Source: Streptomyces poriferorum (GTDB taxonomy: Bacteria; Actinomycetota; Actinomycetes; Streptomycetales; Streptomycetaceae). Taken from it: DNA of 36,879 bases. The position numbers and the translations under genes were made by a program. Each line of letters opens with the position of its first letter. Position 1 is the stretch's first letter. The stretch covers positions 21,850-58,728 of the forward strand of contig NZ_JAELVH010000028.1 in assembly GCF_019399235.1 (NCBI RefSeq), in the 5' to 3' direction. The notes beneath the pieces were generated by a model. It was not told where the DNA came from, ran no database searches, and saw only the letters and a list, made by a program, of their open reading frames with translations. Shown here in pieces: positions 1-8,355 of the stretch.

Positions 1-37
1 ACGGCGGGCCCTCACTCGTGTCATGCCTGCTGTGACA

Positions 38-565
38 TCAGCCACGCTCCCGCAGCGCCGAGCGCATGTGGTGAAGGAGCTCCAGCGCCCGGCGGCGCAT
101 CCACAGGATCCAGAGGCAGAACGCGACCGCGCCGACGGCGAAGACCAGCGGAAAGACCACCGACCCGTTGACGGCCCCCAGGACGAGTAGCCCTGCCGCG
201 ACCAGACCCATGAAGCCCAGCCAGTACGGCAGCCACCTGCCTCCCCGCTCGATCTTCCCCAGCTGATCGTCGACCAGGCGCAGCATGAGGGCCCGCTCCT
301 CGGGATCCCGTGGCACCTCGCGGTGCCGAATCTTGCGGTTGAGGCCGGCGATCGCATGCGGGCCGGCGCCGGTTGCCCGGCTGGTCCTGCGGCGCTGGAC
401 AGCCAGGAACCCGACGACCACGACGGTGTAGAACAAGCCCTGGAGCATCCACACGCCGGGGTCTTCATCCCGGCGGACCAGGGCTCCCACACCCAGACCC
501 AGTACAAGGACCACCAGTCCCTGTGCGATCAGGCTGTCACTGAACCAGTGCTTCACGGTCTGCAC
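38..565 (-). CDS. Small integral membrane protein, function unknown
   Basis: Product of 175 residues. I chose the GTG at 565 because an AGGAGG ribosome-binding site lies 8 nt upstream; the frame stays open further upstream but has no comparable site. Four hydrophobic segments are visible: two near the N-terminus (about residues 10-28 and 36-52) and two in the C-terminal half (about 112-133 and 138-156). A basic cytoplasmic stretch rich in Arg and Glu separates the pairs, and the C-terminal tail is Arg-rich. I recognise no catalytic motif or named family. It is divergent from rlmN across about 140 bp. Coding potential and the ribosome-binding site support a real gene; the function is unknown. 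Confidence 0.8.
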   Translation of the reverse strand: MQTVKHWFSDSLIAQGLVVLVLGLGVGALVRRDEDPGVWMLQGLFYTVVVVGFLAVQRRRTSRATGAGPHAIAGLNRKIRHREVPRDPEERALMLRLVDDQLGKIERGGRWLPYWLGFMGLVAAGLLVLGAVNGSVVFPLVFAVGAVAFCLWILWMRRRALELLHHMRSALRERG

Positions 566-704
566 GGCACTTACCTCCTGTGACGTCGGCGGGGAGTCCC
601 TGTCATGTCCCGGATACCCCGTACGGCCCGGTTCACCGGGGCCACAGCCGGGGTGCGGGCGACGAACGAAGGCACCTCCGCGCGTCTGCGACACTGGATG
701 AACC

Positions 705-1811
705 ATGCCTAAGCCCGGAGAACTCACTTTCGTCGCGCCCCGCGGAGCCAAGAAGCCCCCGCGGCACCTCGCCGACCTCACGCCCGCCGAGCGCAAGGAA
801 GCGGTCGCCGCGACCGGCGAGAAGCCGTTCCGCGCCCAGCAGCTCTCGCAGCACTACTTCGCGCGGTACGCGCACGACCCGGCGGAGTGGACCAACATCC
901 CCGCCGGATCGCGGGACAAGCTCGCCGAGGCGCTGTTCCCCGATCTGATGTCCGTGGTGCGGCACATCAGCTGCGACGACGACACCACCCGTAAGACGCT
1001 CTGGAAGCTGCACGACGGGACGCTGGTCGAGTCCGTCCTGATGCGCTACCCCGAGCGCGTCACGATGTGCATCTCCTCGCAGGCCGGGTGCGGCATGAAC
1101 TGCCCGTTCTGCGCCACCGGGCAGGCCGGTCTCGACCGCAACCTGTCCACCGCGGAGATCGTCCACCAGATCGTGGACGGCATGCGGGCGCTGCGTGACG
1201 GCGAGGTCCCGGGGGGCCCGGCGCGCCTGTCCAACATCGTCTTCATGGGCATGGGCGAGCCGCTCGCCAACTACAACCGCGTCGTCGGCGCGATCCGCAG
1301 GCTGACCGACCCGGAGCCGGACGGCCTCGGGCTCTCGCAGCGCGGGATCACGGTCTCCACCGTCGGCCTCGTGCCCGCGATGCTCCGGTTCGCGGACGAG
1401 GGCTTCAAGTGCCGTCTCGCCGTCTCGCTGCACGCCCCGGACGACGAGCTGCGCGACACCCTCGTGCCGGTGAACACCCGCTGGAAGGTCCGCGAGGTGC
1501 TGGACGCCGCATGGGAGTACGCGGAGAAGTCCGGCCGTCGCATCTCCATCGAGTACGCGCTGATCCGCGACATCAACGACCAGGCGTGGCGGGGCGACCG
1601 GCTCGGCCGGCTGCTCAAGGGCAAGCGGGTCCACGTCAACCTGATCCCGCTGAACCCGACCCCCGGCTCGAAGTGGACCGCCTCGCGGCCCGAGGACGAG
1701 AAGGCGTTCGTCGAGGCGATCGCCGCCCACGGGGTGCCGGTCACCGTCCGGGACACCCGGGGCCAGGAGATCGACGGGGCCTGCGGGCAGCTGGCGGCAT
1801 CCGAGCGCTGA
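705..1811 (+). CDS. rlmN: 23S rRNA (adenine(2503)-C(2))-methyltransferase RlmN, radical SAM
   Basis: The 368-residue length is usual for RlmN. The radical-SAM cluster ligands are C129, C133 and C136 in the sequence CGMNCPFC (CxxxCxxC). The [12 protein letters not shown] block that follows is an RlmN hallmark, and C360 near the C-terminus (GACGQL) fits the conserved catalytic cysteine region. The family is known to methylate C2 of A2503 in 23S rRNA and A37 of some tRNAs, using two SAM molecules. The ATG at 705 has no good Shine-Dalgarno; a GACACT hexamer 9 nt upstream could be a -10 box, so a very short or absent leader is possible (inference). The gene stands alone between a divergent membrane protein and the thiamine riboswitch operon. 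Confidence 0.97.
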   Translation: MPKPGELTFVAPRGAKKPPRHLADLTPAERKEAVAATGEKPFRAQQLSQHYFARYAHDPAEWTNIPAGSRDKLAEALFPDLMSVVRHISCDDDTTRKTLWKLHDGTLVESVLMRYPERVTMCISSQAGCGMNCPFCATGQAGLDRNLSTAEIVHQIVDGMRALRDGEVPGGPARLSNIVFMGMGEPLANYNRVVGAIRRLTDPEPDGLGLSQRGITVSTVGLVPAMLRFADEGFKCRLAVSLHAPDDELRDTLVPVNTRWKVREVLDAAWEYAEKSGRRISIEYALIRDINDQAWRGDRLGRLLKGKRVHVNLIPLNPTPGSKWTASRPEDEKAFVEAIAAHGVPVTVRDTRGQEIDGACGQLAASER

Positions 1812-1828
1812 GGCCGAAACCGGCCGTG

Positions 1829-1834
1829 TAGCCT
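1829..1834 (+). promoter_or_regulatory. Candidate -10 box of the thiBPQ promoter
   Basis: TAGCCT lies 18 bp after the rlmN stop codon and 22 bp before the riboswitch begins, so a transcript starting near 1841 would include the whole aptamer. It resembles the TANNNT -10 of Streptomyces housekeeping promoters. No convincing -35 is visible, so this is a positional inference. Confidence 0.35.
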
Positions 1835-1856
1835 GGGCTCGAAATCAACTTCATAT

Positions 1857-1958
1857 TCCGACAGGGGAGCGCCACAGCGCTGAGAGTGCGGCACCAAGGA
1901 CAGGTTGGCCGCAGACCCTCTGAACCTCGCCCGGGTCATTCCGGGTAGGAAGTTCGGA
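1857..1958 (+). ncRNA. TPP (THI-box) riboswitch
   Basis: The conserved aptamer blocks are all present in order: GCTGAGAG at 1879-1886, GACCCTCTGAACCT from about 1913, and the CCGGGT...CCGGGTAGGAA block from about 1931 to 1951. Closing helix P1 can form between TCCGA (1857-1861) and TCGGA (1954-1958). TPP aptamers bind thiamine pyrophosphate and usually repress thiamine synthesis or uptake genes. This one lies directly upstream of thiB, which fits feedback control of thiamine import. The expression platform (1959-2049) contains a CCGGT-TTCG-ACCGG hairpin (1990-2003) and a final hairpin over the ribosome-binding site, so control is probably translational. Confidence 0.95.
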
Positions 1959-2022
1959 CCTTACTCAAGCTGTTGCGCCCTGCCCGCTTCCGGTTTCGAC
2001 CGGCGCGGGCGGGGCCGCGTCT

Positions 2023-2043
2023 CTTCCTGGTCACTCCAGGAGG
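2023..2043 (+). promoter_or_regulatory. thiB: Shine-Dalgarno-sequestering hairpin of the TPP riboswitch
   Basis: CTTCCTGG (2023-2030) pairs over all 8 bp (one G-T) with CCAGGAGG (2036-2043) around a 5-nt loop. The right arm contains the whole AGGAGG ribosome-binding site of thiB (2038-2043), 6 nt before its ATG. When folded, the helix would block ribosome access. This is the expected OFF state of a translational riboswitch. The structure is seen directly; ligand dependence is inferred. Confidence 0.75.
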
Positions 2044-2049
2044 AATCAC

Positions 2050-3153
2050 ATGAGCACCACCAAGAAGATCGCGGGGGCGGTCGCCGCCGCCGCACTCGGC
2101 GCCACCGCGCTGGCCGGTTGCGGAAGCTCCGACGACTCGGCGTCCGGCTCCGGGCCCACCGGGGGCTCCGGTTCCAAGACGGTCACCCTCGTCAGCCACG
2201 ACTCCTTCAACGCCTCCAAGGACGTACTGAAGGAGTTCACCGCGGAGACCGGCTACACCGTCAAGGTACTGAAGAGCGGTGACGCCGGCGCCGCCCTCAA
2301 CCAGGAGATCCTGACCAAGGGTTCGCCGCGCGGCGACGTGTTCTTCGGCGTCGACAACACCCTGCTCTCACGCGCTCTCGACAACGGCCTGTTCACGCCG
2401 TACGAGGCCAAGGGCCTCGGCCAGGTCGCGGCCGATGTCCAGCTGGACGCCGGGAAGCACCGGGTCACCCCGGTCGACACCGGCGACATCTGCATCAACT
2501 ATGACAAGAAGTACTTCGCCGACAAGAAGCTCGCGCCGCCGAAGACCTTCGACGACCTGGCGAAGCCCGCGTACAAGGACCTCCTCGTCACCGAGAACGC
2601 GGCGACCTCCTCGCCCGGCCTCGGCTTCCTCCTCGGCACCGTCGCCACCTACGGCGAGGACGGCTACCAGGACTACTGGAAGAAGCTGAAGGACAACGGC
2701 GTCAAGGTCGTCGACGGCTGGGAGCAGGCGTACAACGAGGAGTTCTCCGGTTCCGCCGGCGGCAAGAAGGCCAAGGCGGACCGGCCGCTCGTCGTCAGTT
2801 ACGCCTCCAGCCCGCCCGTCGAGGTGCTGTACGCGGACCCGCAGCCGAAGACCGCCCCCACCGGCGTCGCCACCGGGACGTGCTTCCGTCAGATCGAGTT
2901 CGCCGGTCTGCTCGACGGAGCGAAGAACGAGGCGGGCGGCAAGGCCCTGCTGGACTTCCTGATCGGCAAGAAGTTCCAGGAGGACATGCCGCTCAACATG
3001 TTCGTCAGCCCGGTCAACAAGGGCGCGAAGGTGCCGGACCTCTTCACGAAGTTCGGTGCCACGGTCGACAAGCCGACGACCGTCGCCCCGGACGAGATCG
3101 CCAAGAACCGTGAGCAGTGGGTCCAGTCATGGTCCTCGCTCGTAGTGAAGTAG
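2050..3153 (+). CDS. thiB: Thiamine ABC transporter substrate-binding lipoprotein
   Basis: This 367-residue protein is a family-1-type extracellular solute-binding protein related to TbpA/ThiB and iron(III)-binding proteins. It has a Sec lipoprotein signal: a short basic N-terminus, an Ala-rich core and lipobox LAGC with C24 as the lipidated cysteine. A Ser/Gly-rich tether follows. The mature part opens with VTLVSHDSFNASKDVLKEF, typical of thiamine-binding proteins. Its job would be to capture thiamine, or a phosphate ester, at the outer membrane face and deliver it to ThiP. The TPP riboswitch immediately upstream and the permease and ATPase downstream make the substrate assignment strong. 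The ATG has an AGGAGG site 6 nt upstream. Confidence 0.95.
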   Translation: MSTTKKIAGAVAAAALGATALAGCGSSDDSASGSGPTGGSGSKTVTLVSHDSFNASKDVLKEFTAETGYTVKVLKSGDAGAALNQEILTKGSPRGDVFFGVDNTLLSRALDNGLFTPYEAKGLGQVAADVQLDAGKHRVTPVDTGDICINYDKKYFADKKLAPPKTFDDLAKPAYKDLLVTENAATSSPGLGFLLGTVATYGEDGYQDYWKKLKDNGVKVVDGWEQAYNEEFSGSAGGKKAKADRPLVVSYASSPPVEVLYADPQPKTAPTGVATGTCFRQIEFAGLLDGAKNEAGGKALLDFLIGKKFQEDMPLNMFVSPVNKGAKVPDLFTKFGATVDKPTTVAPDEIAKNREQWVQSWSSLVVK

Positions 3154-4853
3154 CGAAGACTCCCGTACGCGGACCGGGCGCGCGCGGGAAGTCCGCACGC
3201 GCCCGGTCGCTGCGCGGGGGAGCGGTGCGGCTCGGCCTGATGGCCGTGCCCGCCGCGTTCTTCGCGCTGTTCTTCGCCTACCCCGTCGTCGCGATCGTCG
3301 GGCGCGGGCTCAAGTCCGGCGGCGTGTGGCAGTTCGGGCGGTTCGGTGAGGTGCTGAGCCGGCCGGACATCCAGCACGTCCTCTGGTTCACGCTCTGGCA
3401 GGCCCTCGCCTCGACCGCGCTGACCCTGTTGATCGCGCTGCCCGGCGCGTACGCCTTCGCCCGGTTCGACTTCCCCGGCAAGCAGCTGCTGCGGGCGGTC
3501 GTCACCGTGCCGTTCGTGCTGCCGACCGTCGTGGTCGGGACCGCTTTCCTCGCGCTCCTCGGCCGTGGCGGCTTCCTCGACGAGCTGTGGGGCGTACGGC
3601 TCGACACCACGGTGTGGGCCATCCTGCTCGCCCATGTCTTCTTCAACTACGCGGTCGTCGTGCGCACCGTCGGCGGACTCTGGTCGCAGCTCGACCCCCG
3701 GCAGGAGGAGGCCGCGCGGGTCCTGGGTGCCGGACGGTTCGCCGCCTGGCGCCGGGTCACCCTTCCCGCGCTCGGCCCCGCCGTGGCCGCTGCCACGCTG
3801 ATGATCTTCCTCTTCACCTTCACCTCCTTCGGCGTCGTCCAGATCCTCGGCGGCCCCGGCTTCTCCACGCTGGAGGTGGAGATCTACCGGCAGACCGCGC
3901 AGCTGCTCGACCTGCCCACCGCCGCCGTACTGACGCTGGTGCAGTTCGTCGCGGTCGGCGCCGTCCTCGCCGTGCACGCGTGGACCGTACGGCGCCGGGA
4001 GACCGCGCTGAGACTTGTCGACCCGGCCCGGACGGCTCGCAGGCCGCGCGGCACGGGGCAGTGGGCGCTGCTCGGCGGGGTACTGCTGACCGTGCTGGTA
4101 CTGATCCTGCTGCCGCTCGCCGTCCTGGTGGAGCGGTCGCTCGATGTGTCCGGCGGCCACGGCTTCGCCTTCTACCGTGCGCTCGGATCGGCGGAGGCGA
4201 ACAGCGGTACGTTCCTGGTCGCACCCATCGAGGCGATCGGGAACTCGCTGCGCTACGCCCTGGTGGCCACCCTGATCGCGCTGGTCGTCGGTGGGCTGGC
4301 CGCGGCGGCCCTGACCAGGAAGGCGGGCCGGCTCGTCCGGGGATTCGACGCGCTGCTGATGCTGCCGCTCGGCGTCTCCGCCGTCACCGTCGGTTTCGGC
4401 TTCCTGATCAGCCTCGACAAGCCGCCGCTGGATCTGCGTACCTCCTGGATCCTGGTGCCGCTCGCCCAGGCACTGGTCGGGGTGCCGTTCGTCGTACGCA
4501 CCATGCTGCCGGTCCTCCGAGCGGTGGACGAACGGCTGCGCGAGGCGGCCGCGGTGCTCGGTGCCTCGCCGTGGCGGGCCTGGCGCGAGGTGGACCTGCC
4601 GCTGGTGCGCCGGGCGCTGCTGGTCGCGGCGGGCTTCGCGTTCGCCGTGTCGCTCGGTGAGTTCGGCGCCACGGTCTTCATCGCACGGCCCGACAACCCG
4701 ACGCTCCCGGTGGCTGTCTCCCGGCTGCTGGGCCGGTCCGGGGAGCTCAACTACGGCCAGGCGATGGCCCTCAGCACCATCCTGATGCTCGTGTGCGCGG
4801 TCTCGCTGCTGCTGCTCGAACGTATCCGCACCGACCGATCCGGGGAGTTCTAG
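3129..4853 (+). CDS. thiP: Thiamine ABC transporter permease (two fused domains)
   Basis: This is a large binding-protein-dependent transport permease of about 574 residues with two homologous halves and roughly twelve membrane segments. Each half carries an EAA loop: EEAARVLGAGRFAAWRRVTL in the first half and REAAAVLGASPWRAWREVDL in the second. This fused arrangement is typical of ThiP and FbpB-type permeases. It forms the membrane channel for ThiB-delivered thiamine and contacts ThiQ through the EAA loops. The ATG at 3129 overlaps the end of thiB by 25 nt, which suggests translational coupling. A GTG at 3117 in the same frame is an alternative start. The stop lies 2 nt before thiQ. Confidence 0.93.
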   Translation: MVLARSEVAKTPVRGPGARGKSARARSLRGGAVRLGLMAVPAAFFALFFAYPVVAIVGRGLKSGGVWQFGRFGEVLSRPDIQHVLWFTLWQALASTALTLLIALPGAYAFARFDFPGKQLLRAVVTVPFVLPTVVVGTAFLALLGRGGFLDELWGVRLDTTVWAILLAHVFFNYAVVVRTVGGLWSQLDPRQEEAARVLGAGRFAAWRRVTLPALGPAVAAATLMIFLFTFTSFGVVQILGGPGFSTLEVEIYRQTAQLLDLPTAAVLTLVQFVAVGAVLAVHAWTVRRRETALRLVDPARTARRPRGTGQWALLGGVLLTVLVLILLPLAVLVERSLDVSGGHGFAFYRALGSAEANSGTFLVAPIEAIGNSLRYALVATLIALVVGGLAAAALTRKAGRLVRGFDALLMLPLGVSAVTVGFGFLISLDKPPLDLRTSWILVPLAQALVGVPFVVRTMLPVLRAVDERLREAAAVLGASPWRAWREVDLPLVRRALLVAAGFAFAVSLGEFGATVFIARPDNPTLPVAVSRLLGRSGELNYGQAMALSTILMLVCAVSLLLLERIRTDRSGEF

Positions 4854-4855
4854 AG

Positions 4856-5878
4856 ATGCTGACACTCGAATCGGCCACCGTGCGCTTCGGCGACCGCGCG
4901 GCGCTCGACGCCGTGGACCTGGAGGTCGCCGAGCACGAGATCGTCTGCGTACTCGGACCGAGCGGCAGCGGCAAGTCCACACTGCTGAGGATCGTCGCCG
5001 GACTTCAGCAGACCGACGGCGGACGGGTACTGCTCGACGGCGCCGACCAGGACGGCGTTCCGGTGCACCGGCGGGGCCTCGGCCTCATGTTCCAGGACCA
5101 TCAGTTGTTCCCCCACCGCGACGTCGGCGCCAACGTCGCCTTCGGGCTGCGGATGCACGGGGTGAAGCGCGCGGAGCAGGACCGCAGGGTCGCCGAACTC
5201 CTCGACCTGGTGGGCCTGCCCGGCGCCGAACGGCGGGCCGTCGCCGCGCTCTCGGGCGGCGAACAGCAGCGCGTCGCCCTCGCCCGGGCCCTCGCTCCCC
5301 GCCCCAAACTCCTGATGCTGGACGAGCCCCTGGGCCAGCTGGACCGCAGTCTGCGCGAACGCCTCGTCGTCGAACTGCGCACGCTCTTCGGCCGCCTGGG
5401 TACGACGGTGCTCGCCGTCACCCACGACCAGGGCGAGGCCTTCGCGCTCGCCGACCGCGTCGTCGTGATGCGTGACGGACGCATCGCCCAGGTGGGCACA
5501 CCCCTGGAGGTCTGGCGGCGTCCCGCCTCCGCCTTCGTCGCCCGGTTCCTCGGCTTCGACAACGTGGTGGACGCGATGGTCACCGGTGAGGCCGCGATCA
5601 CGGACTGGGGCAAGGTGCCGGTACCGGCGGGTTCACCCCAGGGGGCTTGCGATCTGCTGGTCCGTCCGGCCGGGGTCCTCATCGGCGGTCCGCAGGACGG
5701 TCTGCGCTGCACCGTGGGCGCCCGCACCTTCCGCGGCAACCACGTCGCGGTGAAACTGCGCCCGGAGCGCGGCCCCGTCCTGGACGCGGAGTGCGCGCTG
5801 GAGGGCACTCCGGACGAGGGCGCGCAGGTCGGGGTCACCTTTGCCGCGGCGGAGAGCGTCGTGCTTCCCGTCGTGTGA
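4856..5878 (+). CDS. thiQ: Thiamine ABC transporter ATP-binding protein
   Basis: ATPase subunit of 340 residues. Walker A is GPSGSGKST (34-42), signature LSGGEQQR is near 132-139, Walker B LLMLDEP has D156 and E157, and the switch histidine is H190 in VTHDQGEA. About 100 C-terminal residues form a TOBE-like regulatory region, longer than in E. coli ThiQ and more like PotA or FbpC. It powers thiamine import by ThiBP. The ATG at 4856 follows the thiP stop by 2 nt, with a weak ribosome-binding site inside the end of thiP, consistent with coupled translation. The operon ends here and the next 570 bp are non-coding. Iron or another substrate would be the alternative, but the riboswitch argues for thiamine. 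Confidence 0.93.
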   Translation: MLTLESATVRFGDRAALDAVDLEVAEHEIVCVLGPSGSGKSTLLRIVAGLQQTDGGRVLLDGADQDGVPVHRRGLGLMFQDHQLFPHRDVGANVAFGLRMHGVKRAEQDRRVAELLDLVGLPGAERRAVAALSGGEQQRVALARALAPRPKLLMLDEPLGQLDRSLRERLVVELRTLFGRLGTTVLAVTHDQGEAFALADRVVVMRDGRIAQVGTPLEVWRRPASAFVARFLGFDNVVDAMVTGEAAITDWGKVPVPAGSPQGACDLLVRPAGVLIGGPQDGLRCTVGARTFRGNHVAVKLRPERGPVLDAECALEGTPDEGAQVGVTFAAAESVVLPVV

Positions 5879-6448
5879 ACGGCCGTCTCCTGGCCCGCTC
5901 CGTGTCCGCGCCGGCGCGGTGGAACGGGCCCCGGGCGGCGGGGGGCCGTCAGGACTGTGCCGGGCCCCGGGCGCCCCGCGGGCCACCACGGTGTGCGCGC
6001 CGGAGATGCGTTCACTCAATCTCGCAGATTTGCTTACCGAATCTCCCCGTCACGCTCGTTTGCCCACTGCCGGTACCCCTCCGAGGGGATCATCGGGCAG
6101 GTTGGAGCCCTGGTGACGTTCAGTGACCACGCCTCGCGCTCGTGGGTGCGGACTGACGCGGGACGCCGTTTTCGGCAGGATTGTGTTTGTTCGAGAATCG
6201 GGGGCAGATGCCCGGGGTGGGTCCCGGCCCTGGCGGCCCGTGCACAATGTCTCGTCAGGCGAACACACTTTCACTGTTCTGAACCTGAGTGACGTGGAAC
6301 GTCCTTCTACGATTGCGAACTTCTACTTGTCAGCGCATCCAGTACACATGGTGACCCCCTCACCATGTGCGCAACCCGCTCATCCCCACGCCGTTCCCGT
6401 CAGACGCGTGAGGACGTACCCGCGCCCCGCGCTCTTCGGGGGCCGGTC
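5879..6448. other. 570-bp non-coding region between thiQ and the flavohemoprotein gene
   Basis: I find no supportable gene on either strand. The first 120 bp are very GC-rich, with a CCGCGCCGGCGCGG palindrome (about 5907-5920) and a direct repeat of GGGCCCCGGGCG, possibly a loose terminator for thiBPQ. From about 6010 the base composition drops noticeably. This part holds a short inverted repeat, AGATT-N9-AATCT (6026-6044), and the perfect palindrome at 6345-6369. It most likely carries the flavohemoprotein promoter and operator sites; no promoter is convincing by eye. Confidence 0.6.
6345..6369. promoter_or_regulatory. Perfect inverted repeat upstream of the flavohemoprotein gene (candidate operator)
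   Basis: CACATGGTGA (6345-6354) and TCACCATGTG (6360-6369) are exact reverse complements separated by CCCCC. The repeat ends 79 bp before the GTG start of the flavohemoprotein gene. A perfect 10-bp arm pair in non-coding DNA suits a dimeric regulator, or an RNA hairpin in the leader. The regulator cannot be named; Streptomyces flavohemoproteins are known to be controlled by NsrR, but I do not recognise its consensus here. Confidence 0.6.
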
Positions 6449-7633
6449 GTGACATCGGCTCCGCTGACAGACCGGGAGATCTCCCTGGTGCGTACGAGTC
6501 TGGCGGTGGTCGCACCGCAGGCCACGGAGATGACCGTCTACTTCTACGCCATCCTCTTCACCCGGCACCCCGAGGTGCGGGGGTTGTTCCCGGAGAACAT
6601 GGACGTCCAGCGTGACCGGCTGCTGCGTGGACTGCTGCGCATCATCGATCTGGTCGATGACGTCGACAACCTCGTACAGTTCTGCTCCCGGCTGGGCCGG
6701 GACCATCGTAAGTTCGGAGCGCTGGACGCCCACTACCCAGCAGTGGGTGACTGCCTGCTGGCCTCCCTGGCCCGCTATGCGGGCACCGCGTGGAACGCCG
6801 AGATTGCCGCAGCCTGGACCCGCGCCTACACCGTCGCCGCCCAAGTGATGATCGCGGCCGCCGAGGACGACACGCGCCTGCGCCCGGCTGCCTGGGAAGC
6901 GCAGATCATCCGCCACGAATACCGCGGCAACGGCATCGCCGAGATCACTGTGCAGCCCGACCAGCCCTACCCCTACGTCGCCGGGCAGTACGTGAGCATG
7001 GAAACCCCCTGGTACCCCCGTACCTGGCGTCACTATTCCCCCGCTCACCGGCCGCGCACGGACCACTCGATGACGTTCCACGTCCGGGCGGTCCACCGGG
7101 GTCAGGTCAGCAACGCGCTGGTTCACCACGCCGCCGCCGGACACCGGGTGCGGCTGGGGTCGCCCCAGGGTGAGATGACCCTCGCCGCCGCAGGTGACCG
7201 CGATCTGTTGCTGGTGGCCGGCGGGACCGGCCTCGCGCCGATCCGCGCCCTGATCGAGGAAGCCGCCGCCCGGGACATGCGCCGCTATGTGGAGCTGTTC
7301 GTCGGAGCGCGCACCGCTGAGGAGTTGTACGGGCTCGACGACATGCTGCGCCTGACCCAACGCCACCATTGGCTGACCGTCAGGGCGGCCGTCTCGCACG
7401 AGCACATCCCCGGCCAGCGGGGAACCCTCCCGCAGGTGCTGCGTGAATTCGGCCCCTGGTACCGGCACGAAGCCTTCCTGTGCGGTCCGCCCGACATGGT
7501 CACCACGGCCGTGCGCACCCTCCTGGAGCAGGGGACCCCCCGGTCCCGCATTCACCATGACCCGCTCGACACACCCGTTCTCACCGCTCCCCTCACTCCG
7601 CCCCGCCCCAGTCAGGAGATCGACCAGCCGTGA
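6449..7633 (+). CDS. hmp: Flavohemoprotein (globin plus FAD/NAD oxidoreductase), probable NO dioxygenase
   Basis: The 394-residue product has the Hmp domain order. The globin domain (about 1-140) has proximal haem ligand H86 (RDHRKF) and B10 tyrosine Y33 (YFYAILF), both aligning with E. coli Hmp. The ferredoxin-reductase-like FAD domain has the FAD motif R194-H-Y196-S197. The NAD(P)H domain has GGTGL (258-262) and CGPPDM (from 345). The family converts nitric oxide to nitrate with O2 and NAD(P)H in the cytoplasm. GTG 6449 was chosen because GGGGG precedes it and the globin homology begins soon after; an ATG at 6365 in frame lies inside the palindrome and adds an unrelated Arg-rich leader. The stop overlaps the next gene's GTG. 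Confidence 0.9.
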   Translation: MTSAPLTDREISLVRTSLAVVAPQATEMTVYFYAILFTRHPEVRGLFPENMDVQRDRLLRGLLRIIDLVDDVDNLVQFCSRLGRDHRKFGALDAHYPAVGDCLLASLARYAGTAWNAEIAAAWTRAYTVAAQVMIAAAEDDTRLRPAAWEAQIIRHEYRGNGIAEITVQPDQPYPYVAGQYVSMETPWYPRTWRHYSPAHRPRTDHSMTFHVRAVHRGQVSNALVHHAAAGHRVRLGSPQGEMTLAAAGDRDLLLVAGGTGLAPIRALIEEAAARDMRRYVELFVGARTAEELYGLDDMLRLTQRHHWLTVRAAVSHEHIPGQRGTLPQVLREFGPWYRHEAFLCGPPDMVTTAVRTLLEQGTPRSRIHHDPLDTPVLTAPLTPPRPSQEIDQP

Positions 7634-8316
7634 CCCGCCACGACGCCACCCCTTCGCACGGGGAGCGCCTGCTGCAGGCCCACCTGGGCACCAGTGAACG
7701 CGCCGACGCCTTCTACGACCGGCAGGTCCATCCGCACCTCACCGCAGCCATGCGTGACTTCATCCACCGCCAGTCCATGGTCTTCCTCTCCACCGCCGAC
7801 GCCCGTGGTCACTGCGACGCCACCTTCCGCGCCGGCCCTCCCGGATTCGTCACCGTGCTGGGCGACCGCACCCTGGCCTACCCCGAGTACCGCGGGAACG
7901 GCGTCATGGCCAGCGCCGGGAACATCACCGACAACCCGCACATCGGTCTGCTCTTCATGGACTTCACCCGGGACCACATCGGACTGCACGTCAACGGCTC
8001 CGCCCAGCTCGTCAGCGATCAGGATCTGCGTGCCGCCCACTCCTGGATACCCGCCGATACCGCCCCGGGGCGGCTCCCCGTGCTGTGGACGCACATCACC
8101 GTCCACGAGGCCTACGTGCACTGCTCCAAACACATCCCCCACCTCGAGCCCGCTCCCCGCCCCCTGGGACTGGCACGCACGCGCCCCAAGGACGCCGACT
8201 ACTTCCCCGAACCAACCGCGCAGGCCGTGGCAACCGGCCCGAGGCCGGACCTGGCACCCGGAAACGCCGACGTCTCCGACCCTGCCCACGCGCCCCTTCG
8301 GTCGCGCATCCGCTGA
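7630..8316 (+). CDS. Pyridoxamine 5'-phosphate oxidase-family (FMN-binding split barrel) protein
   Basis: Product of 228 residues that starts on a GTG overlapping the flavohemoprotein stop (GTGA), so the two are translationally coupled. The central part matches PPOX-type split-barrel flavoproteins: an opening helix, MVFLSTADARGHCDATFRAG, a substrate/flavin strand around TLAYPEYRGNGVMASAGNI, and NPHIGLLFMDF. The last 50 or so residues are a Pro/Arg-rich tail. Members of this family bind FMN or F420 and reduce or oxidise small molecules; the exact reaction cannot be read from sequence. Coupling to a flavohemoprotein suggests a role in nitrosative or redox defence (inference). Confidence 0.85.
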   Translation: MTRHDATPSHGERLLQAHLGTSERADAFYDRQVHPHLTAAMRDFIHRQSMVFLSTADARGHCDATFRAGPPGFVTVLGDRTLAYPEYRGNGVMASAGNITDNPHIGLLFMDFTRDHIGLHVNGSAQLVSDQDLRAAHSWIPADTAPGRLPVLWTHITVHEAYVHCSKHIPHLEPAPRPLGLARTRPKDADYFPEPTAQAVATGPRPDLAPGNADVSDPAHAPLRSRIR

Positions 8317-8355
8317 TCGGCTCACACGACCGCTGAGACCCTCCGTCACGGCATC

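Noticed and set aside
2889..4982. Very long open frame (about 700 codons) on the minus strand opposite thiB and thiP
   Set aside because: It has the His/Arg/Gln/Gly-rich composition of antisense frames in high-GC DNA, no motif, and lies fully opposite clear transporter genes.
6050..6360. Small open frames in the long gap before the flavohemoprotein gene
   Set aside because: None has a ribosome-binding site, coding-type third-position bias or recognisable sequence.
6365..6448. Upstream ATG start for the flavohemoprotein
   Set aside because: It would place the start inside the palindrome and add 28 Arg/Pro-rich residues before the globin domain; GTG 6449 has a G-rich ribosome-binding site.
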